This document shows positions 24,458 through 33,155 of a stretch of DNA of 64,000 bases, in pieces. Under the pieces are notes generated by a model. It had not been told where the DNA came from and did no database searches. It worked only from the letters and a program-made list of their open reading frames with translations. Source of the DNA: Salinarimonas sp. (GTDB lineage Bacteria; Pseudomonadota; Alphaproteobacteria; Rhizobiales; Beijerinckiaceae); assembly GCF_040111675.1 (NCBI RefSeq), contig NZ_CP157794.1, forward strand, positions 5,289,494 through 5,353,493. The letters run 5' to 3'. Every line of letters starts with the position of its first letter. Positions within the stretch are counted from its first letter, which is position 1. Made by a program: the position numbers and the translations under genes.

Positions 24458-25184
24458 TCCGCTCACAATCCTGCGGGTTCGTATCGTCGGCGTCGGCCTC
24501 CTCGGGGTCGAGGGGCGCGGCCGCCATGGCGATGGATCCGCGATACACGCTTAGCCGTCCCCAGCGCTCCAGGAAGACGCGGCTTCCGGCGCCGGAGACG
24601 AGGGCAGCATGTATCACATGAGACCGCCCCAAAGCCAAATCCAAATCGTGGCCGGACAGCTCCGTCACGACCGGAATCCGCTCCGCGGCGTCGCCCAGGC
24701 GCCGTCGCAGCGCCTGAGCGATCTTCCTCTTGCCGTCCTCCGCCGCTTCCGCGGCGTGAACGAGGGCGGCGATCGGCTTCGAGACGATGGTCTTCACCAC
24801 CGTGTCGAAACCGGTCACGACCCGCCCCGCCTTGTTGGCGAGGGCGAGGCCCTGGCGGAGATCCTCGACCAGAGCGACGTCGATCGCCGCGGCGAGATCC
24901 TCCGGGACGGTGACCGGCGCCTTGAGGCCCCGGGCGAAGAGCCGGCGCCTCGCCGCCTCCTCCACCGCCTCGCGCCTGGCCGATACCCATACGCCCCGGC
25001 CGGGCAGCTTGCGTTTCAAGTCCGGCGTCACCACCCCGTCGGGGGAGGCGACGAACCGGATCAGCTCGTCGGGCGAGCGGACCTCGCGGGTCGCCACGCA
25101 GGTGCGCTGCGGCTCGCGGCGCGCGTTGCGCCAGCGGGACGCCGCCTTCGCGGCGGCGCGGTCCTGAGCTTCGTCGCGCGGCAC
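24450..25184 (-). CDS. YlxR (DUF448)/L7Ae-like RNA-binding protein
   Basis: A 244-residue fusion common in alphaproteobacteria. The N-terminal YlxR domain (RTCVATREVRSPDELIRFV ... LPGRGVWVSARREAVEEAAR) is followed by an L7Ae/YlxQ-like domain (LALANKAGRVVTGFDTVVK) and then a C-terminal extension with Ala/Asp/Glu. It starts with GTG at 25184 and overlaps the infB start region. Position between nusA and infB is the classical one. A role as an RNA-binding transcription/translation accessory factor is inferred from the family. Confidence 0.9.
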   Translation of the reverse strand: MPRDEAQDRAAAKAASRWRNARREPQRTCVATREVRSPDELIRFVASPDGVVTPDLKRKLPGRGVWVSARREAVEEAARRRLFARGLKAPVTVPEDLAAAIDVALVEDLRQGLALANKAGRVVTGFDTVVKTIVSKPIAALVHAAEAAEDGKRKIAQALRRRLGDAAERIPVVTELSGHDLDLALGRSHVIHAALVSGAGSRVFLERWGRLSVYRGSIAMAAAPLDPEEADADDTNPQDCERNV

Positions 25185-25215
25185 GCCCGCTTCGCCCTCG
25201 CTTCTCGTCCGTTCC

Positions 25216-26883
25216 TCAGCTCGGATGAGCTTCGGTCCCCTCGGCGCCGCCCTCGGCCTCGCCGTAGCTCTCCGCGCCCTCGTCGTGGCCTTCCTCGAGG
25301 CCTCCCTCGACGCCTTCCTCCTGGCCCTCCTCGGCCGGCGGCTCGATCCAGCCCGCGCGCACGCGCGCGTCCATGATCATCGCCTCGGCCTCGGCCCGCG
25401 ACAGCTCGAAGCCGTCGAGGAAGCCCGGATAGCGCTTCGCCTCCGCGCCGCGGCCTTCCGTGTAGCCCACGAGATCGTCCGTGGCGCAGCCGGCGAGGTC
25501 CTCCATCGACTTGACGTCGTTCTCGCCGAGCGCGACCAGCATGCCGCTGGTGACGCCCGTCACCTCGCGCAGCTCGTCTGCGACGCCGAGCTCGACGCGC
25601 TTGGCCTCGTTCTCGGCCTCGATCTTCTCCAGATGCTCGTTGGCGCGCATCTGGATCTCCTGCGCCGTCTCCTCGTCGAAGCCCTCGATCGAGGCGATCT
25701 CGCCGAGGTCGACGTAGGCGATCTCCTCGATGTTGCGGAAGCCCTCGGAGGCGAGCAGCTGACCCACGACCTCGTCGACGTCGAGCGCGTCCTGAAACAG
25801 GGTGGTGCGCTCGGTGAACTCCTTCTGGCGGCGCTCGGATTCCTCGGCCTCCGTCAGGATGTCGATGTCCCAGCCCGTCAGCTGCGAGGCGAGGCGCACG
25901 TTCTGGCCGCGCCGCCCGATCGCAAGGCTCAATTGGTCGTCCGGGACGACGACTTCAATACGCTCGTTGTCCTCGTCGAGCACCACCTTGACGACTTCCG
26001 CCGGCTGCAGCGCGTTGACGATGAAGGTCGCCTCGTCCTGCGACCAGGGAATGATGTCGATCTTCTCGCCCTGCAGCTCGCCGACCACGGCCTGCACGCG
26101 CGAGCCGCGCATGCCGACGCAGGCGCCGACGGGATCGATCGAGGAATCGCGCGAGATCACCGCGATCTTGGCCCGCGACCCCGGGTCGCGGGCGACCGCG
26201 CGGACCTCGACGATGCCGTCGTAGATCTCCGGGACCTCCTGGCCGAACAGCTTGGACATGAATTGCGGATGCGTGCGCGACAGGAAGATCTGCGGCCCGC
26301 GGGTCTCGCGGCGCACGTCGTAGAGATAGGCGCGCACCCGGTCGCCGGGGCGGAAGGTCTCGCGCGGGATCAGCTCGTCGCGGCGGATGATGGCCTCGGC
26401 CCGGCCGAGATCGACGATGACGTTGCCGTACTCGACGCGCTTGACCAGCCCGTTGACGATCTCGCCGACGCGGTCCTTGAACTCGTCGTACTGGCGGTCG
26501 CGCTCGGCGTCGCGCACCTTCTGCACGATGACCTGCTTCGCCGACTGGGCGGCGATGCGGCCGAAATCGAAGGGCGGCAGCGGCTCGGCGATGAAGTCGC
26601 CGATCATGGCGGCGGGGTTCTTGCGCCGCGCCTCCTCGAGGGAGATGTCGGTGGCGTCGTTCTCGACCTGCTCGACCACGTGCAAGAGGCGCGAGAGCGC
26701 GATCTCGCCGGTCTTCGGGTTGATCTCGGCGCGCACCTCGGTCTCGCTGCCGTAGCGCGAGCGCGCGGCCTTCTGGATGGCGTCCTCCATCGCGGCCAGC
26801 ACGATCTGGCGGTCGATCACCTTCTCGCGGGCGACCGCGTCGGCGATCTGCAAGAGTTCGAGCCTGTTGGCGCTGACGGCCAT
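25216..26883 (-). CDS. nusA: Transcription termination/antitermination factor NusA
   Basis: A 555-residue RNA polymerase-binding factor. Seen in order: N-terminal RNAP-binding domain (ANRLELLQIADAVAREKVID), S1 domain (VNGLVKRVEYGNVIVDLGRA), KH1 and KH2 (PVGACVGMRGSRVQAVVGEL; LAIGRRGQNVRLASQLTGWD), then two acidic helix-hairpin repeats and an acidic Glu/Gly-rich tail. It starts 6 bp after rimP ends. Length is typical for alphaproteobacteria. Confidence 0.97.
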   Translation of the reverse strand: MAVSANRLELLQIADAVAREKVIDRQIVLAAMEDAIQKAARSRYGSETEVRAEINPKTGEIALSRLLHVVEQVENDATDISLEEARRKNPAAMIGDFIAEPLPPFDFGRIAAQSAKQVIVQKVRDAERDRQYDEFKDRVGEIVNGLVKRVEYGNVIVDLGRAEAIIRRDELIPRETFRPGDRVRAYLYDVRRETRGPQIFLSRTHPQFMSKLFGQEVPEIYDGIVEVRAVARDPGSRAKIAVISRDSSIDPVGACVGMRGSRVQAVVGELQGEKIDIIPWSQDEATFIVNALQPAEVVKVVLDEDNERIEVVVPDDQLSLAIGRRGQNVRLASQLTGWDIDILTEAEESERRQKEFTERTTLFQDALDVDEVVGQLLASEGFRNIEEIAYVDLGEIASIEGFDEETAQEIQMRANEHLEKIEAENEAKRVELGVADELREVTGVTSGMLVALGENDVKSMEDLAGCATDDLVGYTEGRGAEAKRYPGFLDGFELSRAEAEAMIMDARVRAGWIEPPAEEGQEEGVEGGLEEGHDEGAESYGEAEGGAEGTEAHPS

Positions 26884-26889
26884 CGCGTG

Positions 26890-27552
26890 TCACTCCTTCG
26901 ACGAAGGGAAGTTGTCGTTGTCCTCGGAGGCGGGGCCCTCGGCCTCCTCCTCGCTCTCGATCGTCTCGTCCGCGCCCTCGGCCGAGGGCGCCGTGCCCCG
27001 CCTGAGCGACTCGCGGATCAGGTCGTCGGTCAGCACGAGCCGCGCCTCGCCGATGTCCGCGAGCGGAAGCCGGGCGAGCCGCTCCTCGGGCGTGGGCGCG
27101 TCGGGCAGCTCGACGAGGGCGTCCTCGCCCTCGACGCCGCGCACCAGGCCGCGGAACCGCTTGCGCGCGCCGACAGGCCGGGCCATCTCGACCTTGGCCT
27201 CGTGGCCGGCCCAGCGCACGAAGTCTCCGGGCCGCACCAGCGGCCGGTCGATGCCGGGCGAGGAGACCTCGAGATTGTAGGCGGTGGTCACGGGATCGTC
27301 GACGTCGAGCGCCGGCGAGATCGCCCGGCTCACCGTCTCGCAATCGTCCACGCCCATCGTGCCGTCCGGCCGCTCGGCCATGATTTGGACCGTGCAGCCG
27401 TTCTGGCTCGTGATCTTCACGCGAACGAGACGATAGCCGAGATCCTCGATCACGGGCTCGACGATGCTGGCGACCCGCGCGGCGAGGCCGGTCTCGGAGA
27501 TCAGGCGTTCTTCCTGTCGGTCTTGCAGTCGATCCGCCACGGCGGCAAACAT
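26890..27552 (-). CDS. rimP: Ribosome maturation factor RimP
   Basis: A 220-residue 30S maturation factor. Seen: GYRLVRVKITSQNGCTVQIM, DCETVSRAISPALDVDDPV and YNLEVSSPGIDRPLVRPGDF, all standard RimP motifs. It has an acidic tail (DETIESEEEAEGPASEDN) longer than in E. coli. It is the first gene of the rimP-nusA-ylxR-infB-rbfA-truB operon. Confidence 0.96.
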   Translation of the reverse strand: MFAAVADRLQDRQEERLISETGLAARVASIVEPVIEDLGYRLVRVKITSQNGCTVQIMAERPDGTMGVDDCETVSRAISPALDVDDPVTTAYNLEVSSPGIDRPLVRPGDFVRWAGHEAKVEMARPVGARKRFRGLVRGVEGEDALVELPDAPTPEERLARLPLADIGEARLVLTDDLIRESLRRGTAPSAEGADETIESEEEAEGPASEDNDNFPSSKE

Positions 27553-27869
27553 CCTCGTCGCTCGAAAGCTCTTCTCGGCGCGGGGGCGTCCCGCGCCGCG
27601 CTCCGGCCGCGGTCACAGCGGGGTCGGGCAGAGCCGACGCCCAATATGACAAAGGAGCGGACCCGGTGGGGCCCACTCCCGCGAGGCGACGCTTCCACGC
27701 CGCTACCAGAGCTGACGAGACGGGATATACGCGGCCTCGCGCATTTGTTCAACCCGGGTTCGCCCGCATTCGCACGGGAGGCGCAACAAATCGCTTACGA
27801 AAGGGCACTAGTGTCCCTGCGTCACGCGGGGGCGCAGCCCTCCGCCGCGCGCCAGGAAGAGCCCGCCGC
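27553..27869. other. Intergenic region between rimP and the first DUF2336 gene
   Basis: 317 bp between divergent genes. It holds the minus-strand promoter described at 27724-27752 and leaves a leader of about 165 nt before rimP. A GGGTCGG/CCGACGCCC dyad lies near 27620-27645. I see no supported gene in it and could not identify a plus-strand promoter for 27870. Confidence 0.5.
27724..27752 (-). promoter_or_regulatory. Predicted sigma-70-type promoter for rimP-nusA-infB
   Basis: On the minus strand TTGAAC (27752-27747) and TATATC (27729-27724) are separated by exactly 17 bp, close to the TTGACA/TATAAT consensus. Transcription would begin near 27717, giving a 165-nt leader before the rimP ATG at 27552. 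The assignment is by eye. Confidence 0.55.
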
Positions 27870-28985
27870 ATGGACATCCTCGGATCGCTCGTCGCCGACG
27901 TGGAGGACGCCGTATCCAACGGCGACCCGTCGCGGCGCGTCGAGACGCTGCGGCGGATGACCGATCTCTTCATCGAGCAGGCCCCGCACCTGGCGGACCT
28001 GCACGTCGCCGTCTTCGACGAGGTGATCCTGCGGCTCGCCCGCGGCATCGAGTTCCGGGTGCGCGTCGAGCTCTCCGAGCGCATCGCCGACACGACGAAC
28101 GCCCCGCGGGGCGTGCTGCGGGACCTCGCCCTCGACGACGAGATCGCGATCGCCCGCCCGGTGCTCGAGCGCGCGATCCGGCTCGACGAGGAGGATCTCG
28201 CCGCGGTGGCGGCGCAGAAGAGCCAGGAGCACCTCCTCGCGCTGTCGCGTCGCCCGAGCCTCTCCGAGCGCGTCACCGACATCCTGGTCGACCGCGGCGA
28301 CGAGCGCGTCGTCTGCGCCGTCGCCGAGAACGAGGGCGCCTGCCTGTCCGACCGCTCGCTGGCGGCGCTGGTCGACAAGGCACGCAGCGACGAGACGCTC
28401 CAGGCCGCGCTCGAGGGCCGCGCCCGGCTCGGCGACGAGCAGCTCGCCCAGCTCGTCGCCATCGCCCGCGAGAAGGCCCGCAGCAACATGCGCGACGCGC
28501 TCGGGCCCGGCTTCGTCATCGACGGCGACGCCTTCGACGACGCGGTCGACGACGCCGCCGAGGATCTCGCGCGCACCGCGAGCTACAAGGCGCTGGTCGA
28601 CGATTTCGCCGACGCGGCGCGCACCGTCTCCGCGGCGGCGGGGAGCGGCGGCCTCGACGAGGAGACCATCGCCGCCTGGGCGCGCGAAGGGCGGATCGAG
28701 GATGCGCTCGCGGCCATCGCCCACCTCGCCGGCGTGCCGACGCCGGTCGTGGCGCGGGCCTACCACTCGAACCATTACGACCCGCTGCTCTTCTTCGTGC
28801 GCTCGCTGAAATTCGGCTGGGCGACCTTCAAGGCCTTCCTCGTCGCCAAGGCCGGGCGCGAGCTCACCGACGAGGTCCACCGCTCCGCCTTCGCCGCCTA
28901 CCAGCAGCTCTCCGTCTCGACCGCCCAGCGCATCGTGCGCTTCACCGCGATGCGCGAGCGGACGCTGGAGGCGGAGGGGCTGTGA
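27870..28985 (+). CDS. DUF2336 protein, first of a tandem pair
   Basis: A 371-residue, mostly helical protein of the alphaproteobacterial DUF2336 family. The N-terminus (SLVADVEDAVSNGDPSRRVE, then LRRMTDLFIEQAP) and the conserved NAPRGVLRDLALDDEIAIAR and RPSLSERVTDILVDRGDERV segments repeat in the next gene. No enzyme motif, signal peptide or membrane segment is evident. GGAAG precedes the ATG. Function is unknown; HEAT-like helical repeats suggest a binding or scaffolding role, which is inference. Confidence 0.85.
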   Translation: MDILGSLVADVEDAVSNGDPSRRVETLRRMTDLFIEQAPHLADLHVAVFDEVILRLARGIEFRVRVELSERIADTTNAPRGVLRDLALDDEIAIARPVLERAIRLDEEDLAAVAAQKSQEHLLALSRRPSLSERVTDILVDRGDERVVCAVAENEGACLSDRSLAALVDKARSDETLQAALEGRARLGDEQLAQLVAIAREKARSNMRDALGPGFVIDGDAFDDAVDDAAEDLARTASYKALVDDFADAARTVSAAAGSGGLDEETIAAWAREGRIEDALAAIAHLAGVPTPVVARAYHSNHYDPLLFFVRSLKFGWATFKAFLVAKAGRELTDEVHRSAFAAYQQLSVSTAQRIVRFTAMRERTLEAEGL

Positions 28986-29099
28986 GGGCGCTTCGTCGTA
29001 TCTCCCTGCCCCAGCCATAGACGCGCACAATTCGAGCGATCGACTCAACCGTCTCTCGAATCCCCCTCGCTAGTCTCCGGTCGGGAGGCACGAGGAGCC

Positions 29100-30230
29100 A
29101 TGAACGCGATGCCCGCTCTGATTCGAGAGGTCGACGACGCCATTGCTCGGGGGACGACCGCGCGCCGCGCGGATCACCTGCGCAAGGTCACCGATCTCTT
29201 CCTGCGCGACGCGCCGGCCTTGACCGACGATCAGGTGGACCTGTTCGACGTCGTCATCGCCCGGCTCGCCGCCGCCATCGAGGCCCGCGCCCGCGCCGAG
29301 CTCGCGGAGCGCCTCGCCGACGCGCCGAACGCGCCGCGCGGCGTGATCCGCTCGCTCGCCCACGACGAGATCGCCGTGGCGCGGCCGGTGCTGGAGCGCT
29401 CGAACCGGCTGTCCGACGAGGATCTCGTCGCGGTCGCCATCGCCAAGGGGCGCGAGCACATGCTCGCGATCTCGAGCCGGCGGAGCCTGAGCGAGCCCGT
29501 CACCGACGTGCTGGTCAAGCGGGGGGACCGGCGCGTGGTGCATGCGGTCGCCGGCAATCCCGGCGCGCGCCTCTCGGAGGGCTCCGTGGGCGCGCTCGTC
29601 GACCGCGCCCGCATGGACGAGCCCCTGCAGGAGCTGCTGCAGGAGCGCGGCGACCTGCCGGAGGAGCATCTGCGCCAGCTCGTCGCCGTCGCGCAGGAGA
29701 CCGCGCGCCGGCGCCTCGCCGCCGACGCGCCGGCGGGCGTCGATCTCGACGAGGCGGTGGAGATCGGCGCGAGCTCGGTCCGCGCGGCCGTCCTGCCCGA
29801 GGGGCGCGACCTCGGCGCGGCCTACGCCGCGGTCTCGCGCATCGCCGCGACGCGGCCGATCACCGAGGCCGACGTCGCGACCTATGCCCGCGACGGCAAG
29901 GCGGACGAGGCGATCTGCGCCATCTCCTTCGCCGCCGATCTCGGCCTGCCCACGGCCGAGCGGCTGTTCAAGGCGGGCGATTCGGAGCTTCTCGTGGTGG
30001 TGGCCCGCGCCCAGGGCTGGGCCTTCGGGACGCTTGAGCCGCTGCTGAAGCTGCGCGAGCCGGAGAGCGCGACGGCGCCGCACGCCTTGAAGCGCGCCCG
30101 CGACGCCTTCGAGCAGCTGCGCCCGCAGACGGCGCAGCGCGTCGTCCAGTTCCTCAAGGCGCGCGAGGCCTCGCAGAAGCGCGCGGCCGAGGCCGCCGCC
30201 CAGCGCCAGCTGAAGGCCCGGATACGCTGA
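29100..30230 (+). CDS. DUF2336 protein, second of a tandem pair
   Basis: A 376-residue paralogue of the preceding gene product. Matching blocks: RADHLRKVTDLFLRDAP, NAPRGVIRSLAHDEIAVARP, RRSLSEPVTDVLVKRGDRRV and the C-terminal LRPQTAQRVVQFLKAREAS. The C-terminus is Ala/Arg/Gln-rich. GAGGAGCC precedes the ATG. It ends 8 bp before the convergent htpX stop. Divergence between the two copies indicates an old duplication. Function unknown. Confidence 0.85.
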   Translation: MNAMPALIREVDDAIARGTTARRADHLRKVTDLFLRDAPALTDDQVDLFDVVIARLAAAIEARARAELAERLADAPNAPRGVIRSLAHDEIAVARPVLERSNRLSDEDLVAVAIAKGREHMLAISSRRSLSEPVTDVLVKRGDRRVVHAVAGNPGARLSEGSVGALVDRARMDEPLQELLQERGDLPEEHLRQLVAVAQETARRRLAADAPAGVDLDEAVEIGASSVRAAVLPEGRDLGAAYAAVSRIAATRPITEADVATYARDGKADEAICAISFAADLGLPTAERLFKAGDSELLVVVARAQGWAFGTLEPLLKLREPESATAPHALKRARDAFEQLRPQTAQRVVQFLKAREASQKRAAEAAAQRQLKARIR

Positions 30231-30238
30231 GAGGAGCC

Positions 30239-31177
30239 TCAGCCCCAGGGCCGGCGACGGCCCCAAGGCGCCGCGCCGCTCCGCGCCGCGCCGCTCCGCG
30301 CCGGGGCGGCGGTCTCGCCTCCCCCGCCGCCGATGCCCAGCTCCCGCGCCAGATCGACGAGCGCCGCGACGCGGTTCTCCGTCGCCGGGTGGGTGGAGAA
30401 CATGCCGTCGATGGCCCCGCCCTCGAGCGGGTTGACGATGAACATCGAGGCCGTGGCGGGGTGGCTCTCGGCGTCCGGATTGGGCGTGCGGGCCACCCCG
30501 CCGGCGATCTTGCGGAGCGCCGAAGCGAGCCAGAGCGGGTTGCCGCAGATCTCCGCCCCGATCCGGTCCGCCGCGTATTCCCGCGAGCGGCTGATCGCCA
30601 TCTGGATGATCATGCCGCCCAAGGGCGCGAGGAAGATCATGGCGATGAGCGCGATCGGGTTCTGCCGCTCGCCGCCGCGCATGCCGCCGAACAGGAAGCC
30701 GAACTGGGCGAGCGTCGCCAGCGCGCCGGCGAGCGTGGCGCTCACCGTCATGGTCAGCGTGTCGCGGTTCTTCACGTGGGCGAGCTCGTGCGCCATGACG
30801 CCGGCGAGCTCCTCGCGCGAGAGCGATTGCAGGAGGCCCGTCGTCGCGGCCACCGCCGCGTTCTGCGGATTGCGGCCGGTGGCGAAGGCGTTGGGCTGGG
30901 GATTGTCGATGACGTAGACCCGCGGCGGCGGCAGGTCCGCGCGCCGCGCGAGATCGTGCACCATCGCGACGAGCTCCGGCGCGCTCGCCGCGTCGACCTC
31001 GCGGGCGTGGTGGGCGCGCAGCGCCAGCTTGTCCGAGTTCCAGTAGGCGTAGGCGTTGGTCGCGGCCGCGAGGCCGAGCGCGATCAGCATGCCGCCCGTG
31101 CCGCCGAGCCAGTAGCCGACGACGCCGAAGAGCGCGGTGAGCGCGGCGAGGAGGAGTGCGGTCTTGAACACGTTCAT
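30239..31177 (-). CDS. htpX: Membrane zinc protease HtpX
   Basis: A 312-residue M48 metalloprotease for quality control of membrane proteins. Two N-terminal membrane segments (LLLAALTALFGVVGYWLGGT), the zinc motif in VMAHELAHVKNRDT (HExxH), two further membrane segments and the third ligand region SRSREYAADRIGAE are all present. The C-terminus is Gly/Ala/Arg-rich. I chose ATG at 31177 (MNVFKTA); the upstream open frame is Arg/Pro-rich and unlikely to be translated. Confidence 0.95.
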   Translation of the reverse strand: MNVFKTALLLAALTALFGVVGYWLGGTGGMLIALGLAAATNAYAYWNSDKLALRAHHAREVDAASAPELVAMVHDLARRADLPPPRVYVIDNPQPNAFATGRNPQNAAVAATTGLLQSLSREELAGVMAHELAHVKNRDTLTMTVSATLAGALATLAQFGFLFGGMRGGERQNPIALIAMIFLAPLGGMIIQMAISRSREYAADRIGAEICGNPLWLASALRKIAGGVARTPNPDAESHPATASMFIVNPLEGGAIDGMFSTHPATENRVAALVDLARELGIGGGGGETAAPARSGAARSGAAPWGRRRPWG

Positions 31178-31309
31178 CGCGGATCGGGCCTTGGGCGGGG
31201 GTCCCCTTTCGGGGCGCGCGCGCCTATATGGACGCAACGCAGATGTGGGAACGCCGTCCCGCTGGCGGCAAGAGGTTCGTCGAATAGGCTCCCGAAGGAG
31301 AAGCGCGGC

Positions 31310-31555
31310 ATGCAGGACGAGACCACCCGCGACGCCCCCGCGGAGAGCGGGGAGACCCTGCCCGGCGCGGCGCCGGGCAAGGCGCTGACGCCCGCGGCGC
31401 AGCGGGCGCTGGAGGAGGCCGCGGCGCGCCGCGCCGCCATCGACGCCCGCGCCGCGGAGATTTCGGCGACGCCCGAGACCAACGGCCGCGGTGGTCTCGA
31501 GCCGGTCCGCTACGCCGATTGGGAGATCAAGGGCATCGCCTGCGACTTCTCCTGA
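31310..31555 (+). CDS. DUF1674 protein (succinate dehydrogenase assembly factor 4-like)
   Basis: An 81-residue protein ending in the hallmark NGRGGLEPVRYADWEIKGIA followed by CDF, shared with SDHAF4/Sdh8, which protects flavinylated SdhA during complex II assembly. The N-terminal half is Ala/Glu-rich and probably disordered. AAGGAG lies 10 bp upstream of the ATG. It is divergent from htpX. The bacterial role is inferred from the eukaryotic family members. Confidence 0.85.
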   Translation: MQDETTRDAPAESGETLPGAAPGKALTPAAQRALEEAAARRAAIDARAAEISATPETNGRGGLEPVRYADWEIKGIACDFS

Positions 31556-31567
31556 GCGGCGCCCGCC

Positions 31568-32074
31568 TCAGCGGCTCGCCGTCTCGCCCGCGAGCGTCAG
31601 CTCGAGGTATTTCGCCGTCACCGGCTCGATCTGTGCGGCGACGCGCTTGGCCATTGCCTCCTCCTCGGCCAGCGACTGGCGGAAGGCGGAGACGTGGGCC
31701 GTGTCTCCGGCGCGCTCGGCGATCGAGATCAGCGAGCGGTAGGCGGCGATCTCGTAGTTCTCCAGAGCGTGGTCGGCGTAGAGGTTCTTGAGGATCTCGT
31801 CCTGGGCCGGCGAGTGGAAGATCGCGGCCGCGTTGCCGGCGGCGCCGAGCACGGTCTCCTTCACGGTGGACGGCCGGGCGCCCTGGCCTTCGAGCGCGGT
31901 CTCCAGCCGGTCGCGCTGCTGCTTCGTCTCGGCGATGTGCGCCTCCAGGATCGCCTTCATCTCCGGATAGCGCTCCAGCCGGTCGACCTGGCGCTCCATG
32001 GCCTGGAGCGCCTCGAGCTCGAGGGCGTGGGTGTTCTTCAGCGCGGTCACGTAGGTGGACTGCAGGTCGGCCAT
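31568..32074 (-). CDS. YciE/YciF-like ferritin-like protein (DUF892)
   Basis: A 168-residue helical protein. It has YVTALKNTHALELEALQAME and two Glu-His pairs typical of a ferritin-like bundle (ILEAHIAETKQQRDRLE and HALENYEIAAYRSL), ending with FRQSLAEEEAMAKRVAAQIE. Members are stress-induced and often near catalase or osmotic-stress genes. A perfect AGGAGGT lies just upstream of ATG 32074. It is convergent with the DUF1674 gene, ending 12 bp away. Confidence 0.85.
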   Translation of the reverse strand: MADLQSTYVTALKNTHALELEALQAMERQVDRLERYPEMKAILEAHIAETKQQRDRLETALEGQGARPSTVKETVLGAAGNAAAIFHSPAQDEILKNLYADHALENYEIAAYRSLISIAERAGDTAHVSAFRQSLAEEEAMAKRVAAQIEPVTAKYLELTLAGETASR

Positions 32075-32194
32075 CACGGACCTCCTTTTCGTCACGGTTT
32101 CGGATCGCACCCGAACGGACGCGGCCACGGCAGGGTTCCGGAGCGCTCCCGCGACTCATGGCGACCGCGGCGCTGATGACAGCGCGGCGGCGAT

Positions 32195-33094
32195 ATGCCA
32201 TCCCTCGGCGTCATGTCGCCGCTCCTCGCCACCGCCATCGGCTTTCTCGCGATCCTCTCCTGGGGATTGCTCGCGCTGTTCACCGCCGCGTCCGGCGTGA
32301 TCCCGCCCTTCCAGATGAACGCGATGTGCTTCGCGATCGGCGGGCTCCTCGGGCTCCTCACGCTGCCGTTCCGGCCGGGCGCCGTACGGGCGCTGATCCA
32401 GCCCTGGCGGGTCTGGGCGCTGGGCGTGGGCGGCCTGTTCGGCTACCACGCGCTCTATTTCGCGGCTCTGCGCCTCGCCCCGCCGGCGGAGGCCTCCCTC
32501 GTCGCCTATCTCTGGCCGCTGCTCATCGTCGTCTTCTCCGGCTTGCTTCCGGGCGAGCGGCTGAAGGCGATCCACGTCGCCGGCGCGCTGATCGGCTTCT
32601 CGGGCGTCGTCGTGCTCGCGCAGGGCCAGGGCCTCGCGGCGCGGGTCGAGGACGTGCCGGGCTATCTGCTGGCGCTCGCGGCGGCGCTGTTCTGGTCGTC
32701 CTATTCGGTGCTCTCGCGCCGGGTCGCGAGCGTGCCGACGGACGCCGTCGTCGGCTTCTGCTTCGCCACTGCGATCCTCTCGCTCGCCTGTCATCTCGCC
32801 TTCGAGACGACGGTCTGGCCGGCGGACACGACGCAATGGCTCGCCGTCCTCGCGCTCGGGCTCGGGCCGGTGGGCGCGGCCTTCTACGCCTGGGACATCG
32901 GCTGCAAGCGCGGCGACATCCGCCTCCTCGGGGTGGCCGCCTATTCCGCGCCGGTGATCTCGACGCTCGCCCTCGTCGCCACGGGCTACGCCGCGCCGAC
33001 GCTGGCGCTCGCGGCCGCCTGCGCGCTGATCGTGGCGGGGGCGCTGGTGGCGTCCGGGGACAAGCTCCTGCGGCGGCGCCCCGCCGGCGCGTGA
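32195..33094 (+). CDS. EamA/DMT family transporter
   Basis: A 299-residue integral membrane protein with about ten hydrophobic segments in two EamA repeats. The first ends near ALIGFSGVVVLAQGQG and the second contains LGLGPVGAAFYAWDIGCKRG. This is the drug/metabolite transporter superfamily; substrate is not predictable. The start may be ATG 32195 or ATG 32213 (MSPLLATA). It is followed after 61 bp by an aminotransferase gene. Confidence 0.88.
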   Translation: MPSLGVMSPLLATAIGFLAILSWGLLALFTAASGVIPPFQMNAMCFAIGGLLGLLTLPFRPGAVRALIQPWRVWALGVGGLFGYHALYFAALRLAPPAEASLVAYLWPLLIVVFSGLLPGERLKAIHVAGALIGFSGVVVLAQGQGLAARVEDVPGYLLALAAALFWSSYSVLSRRVASVPTDAVVGFCFATAILSLACHLAFETTVWPADTTQWLAVLALGLGPVGAAFYAWDIGCKRGDIRLLGVAAYSAPVISTLALVATGYAAPTLALAAACALIVAGALVASGDKLLRRRPAGA

Positions 33095-33155
33095 GCTTCC
33101 CCACCTCTCGCGCCGCGTGCTACACCACGGCCCCCGTCCAGCCCGGAGCCGCCCG

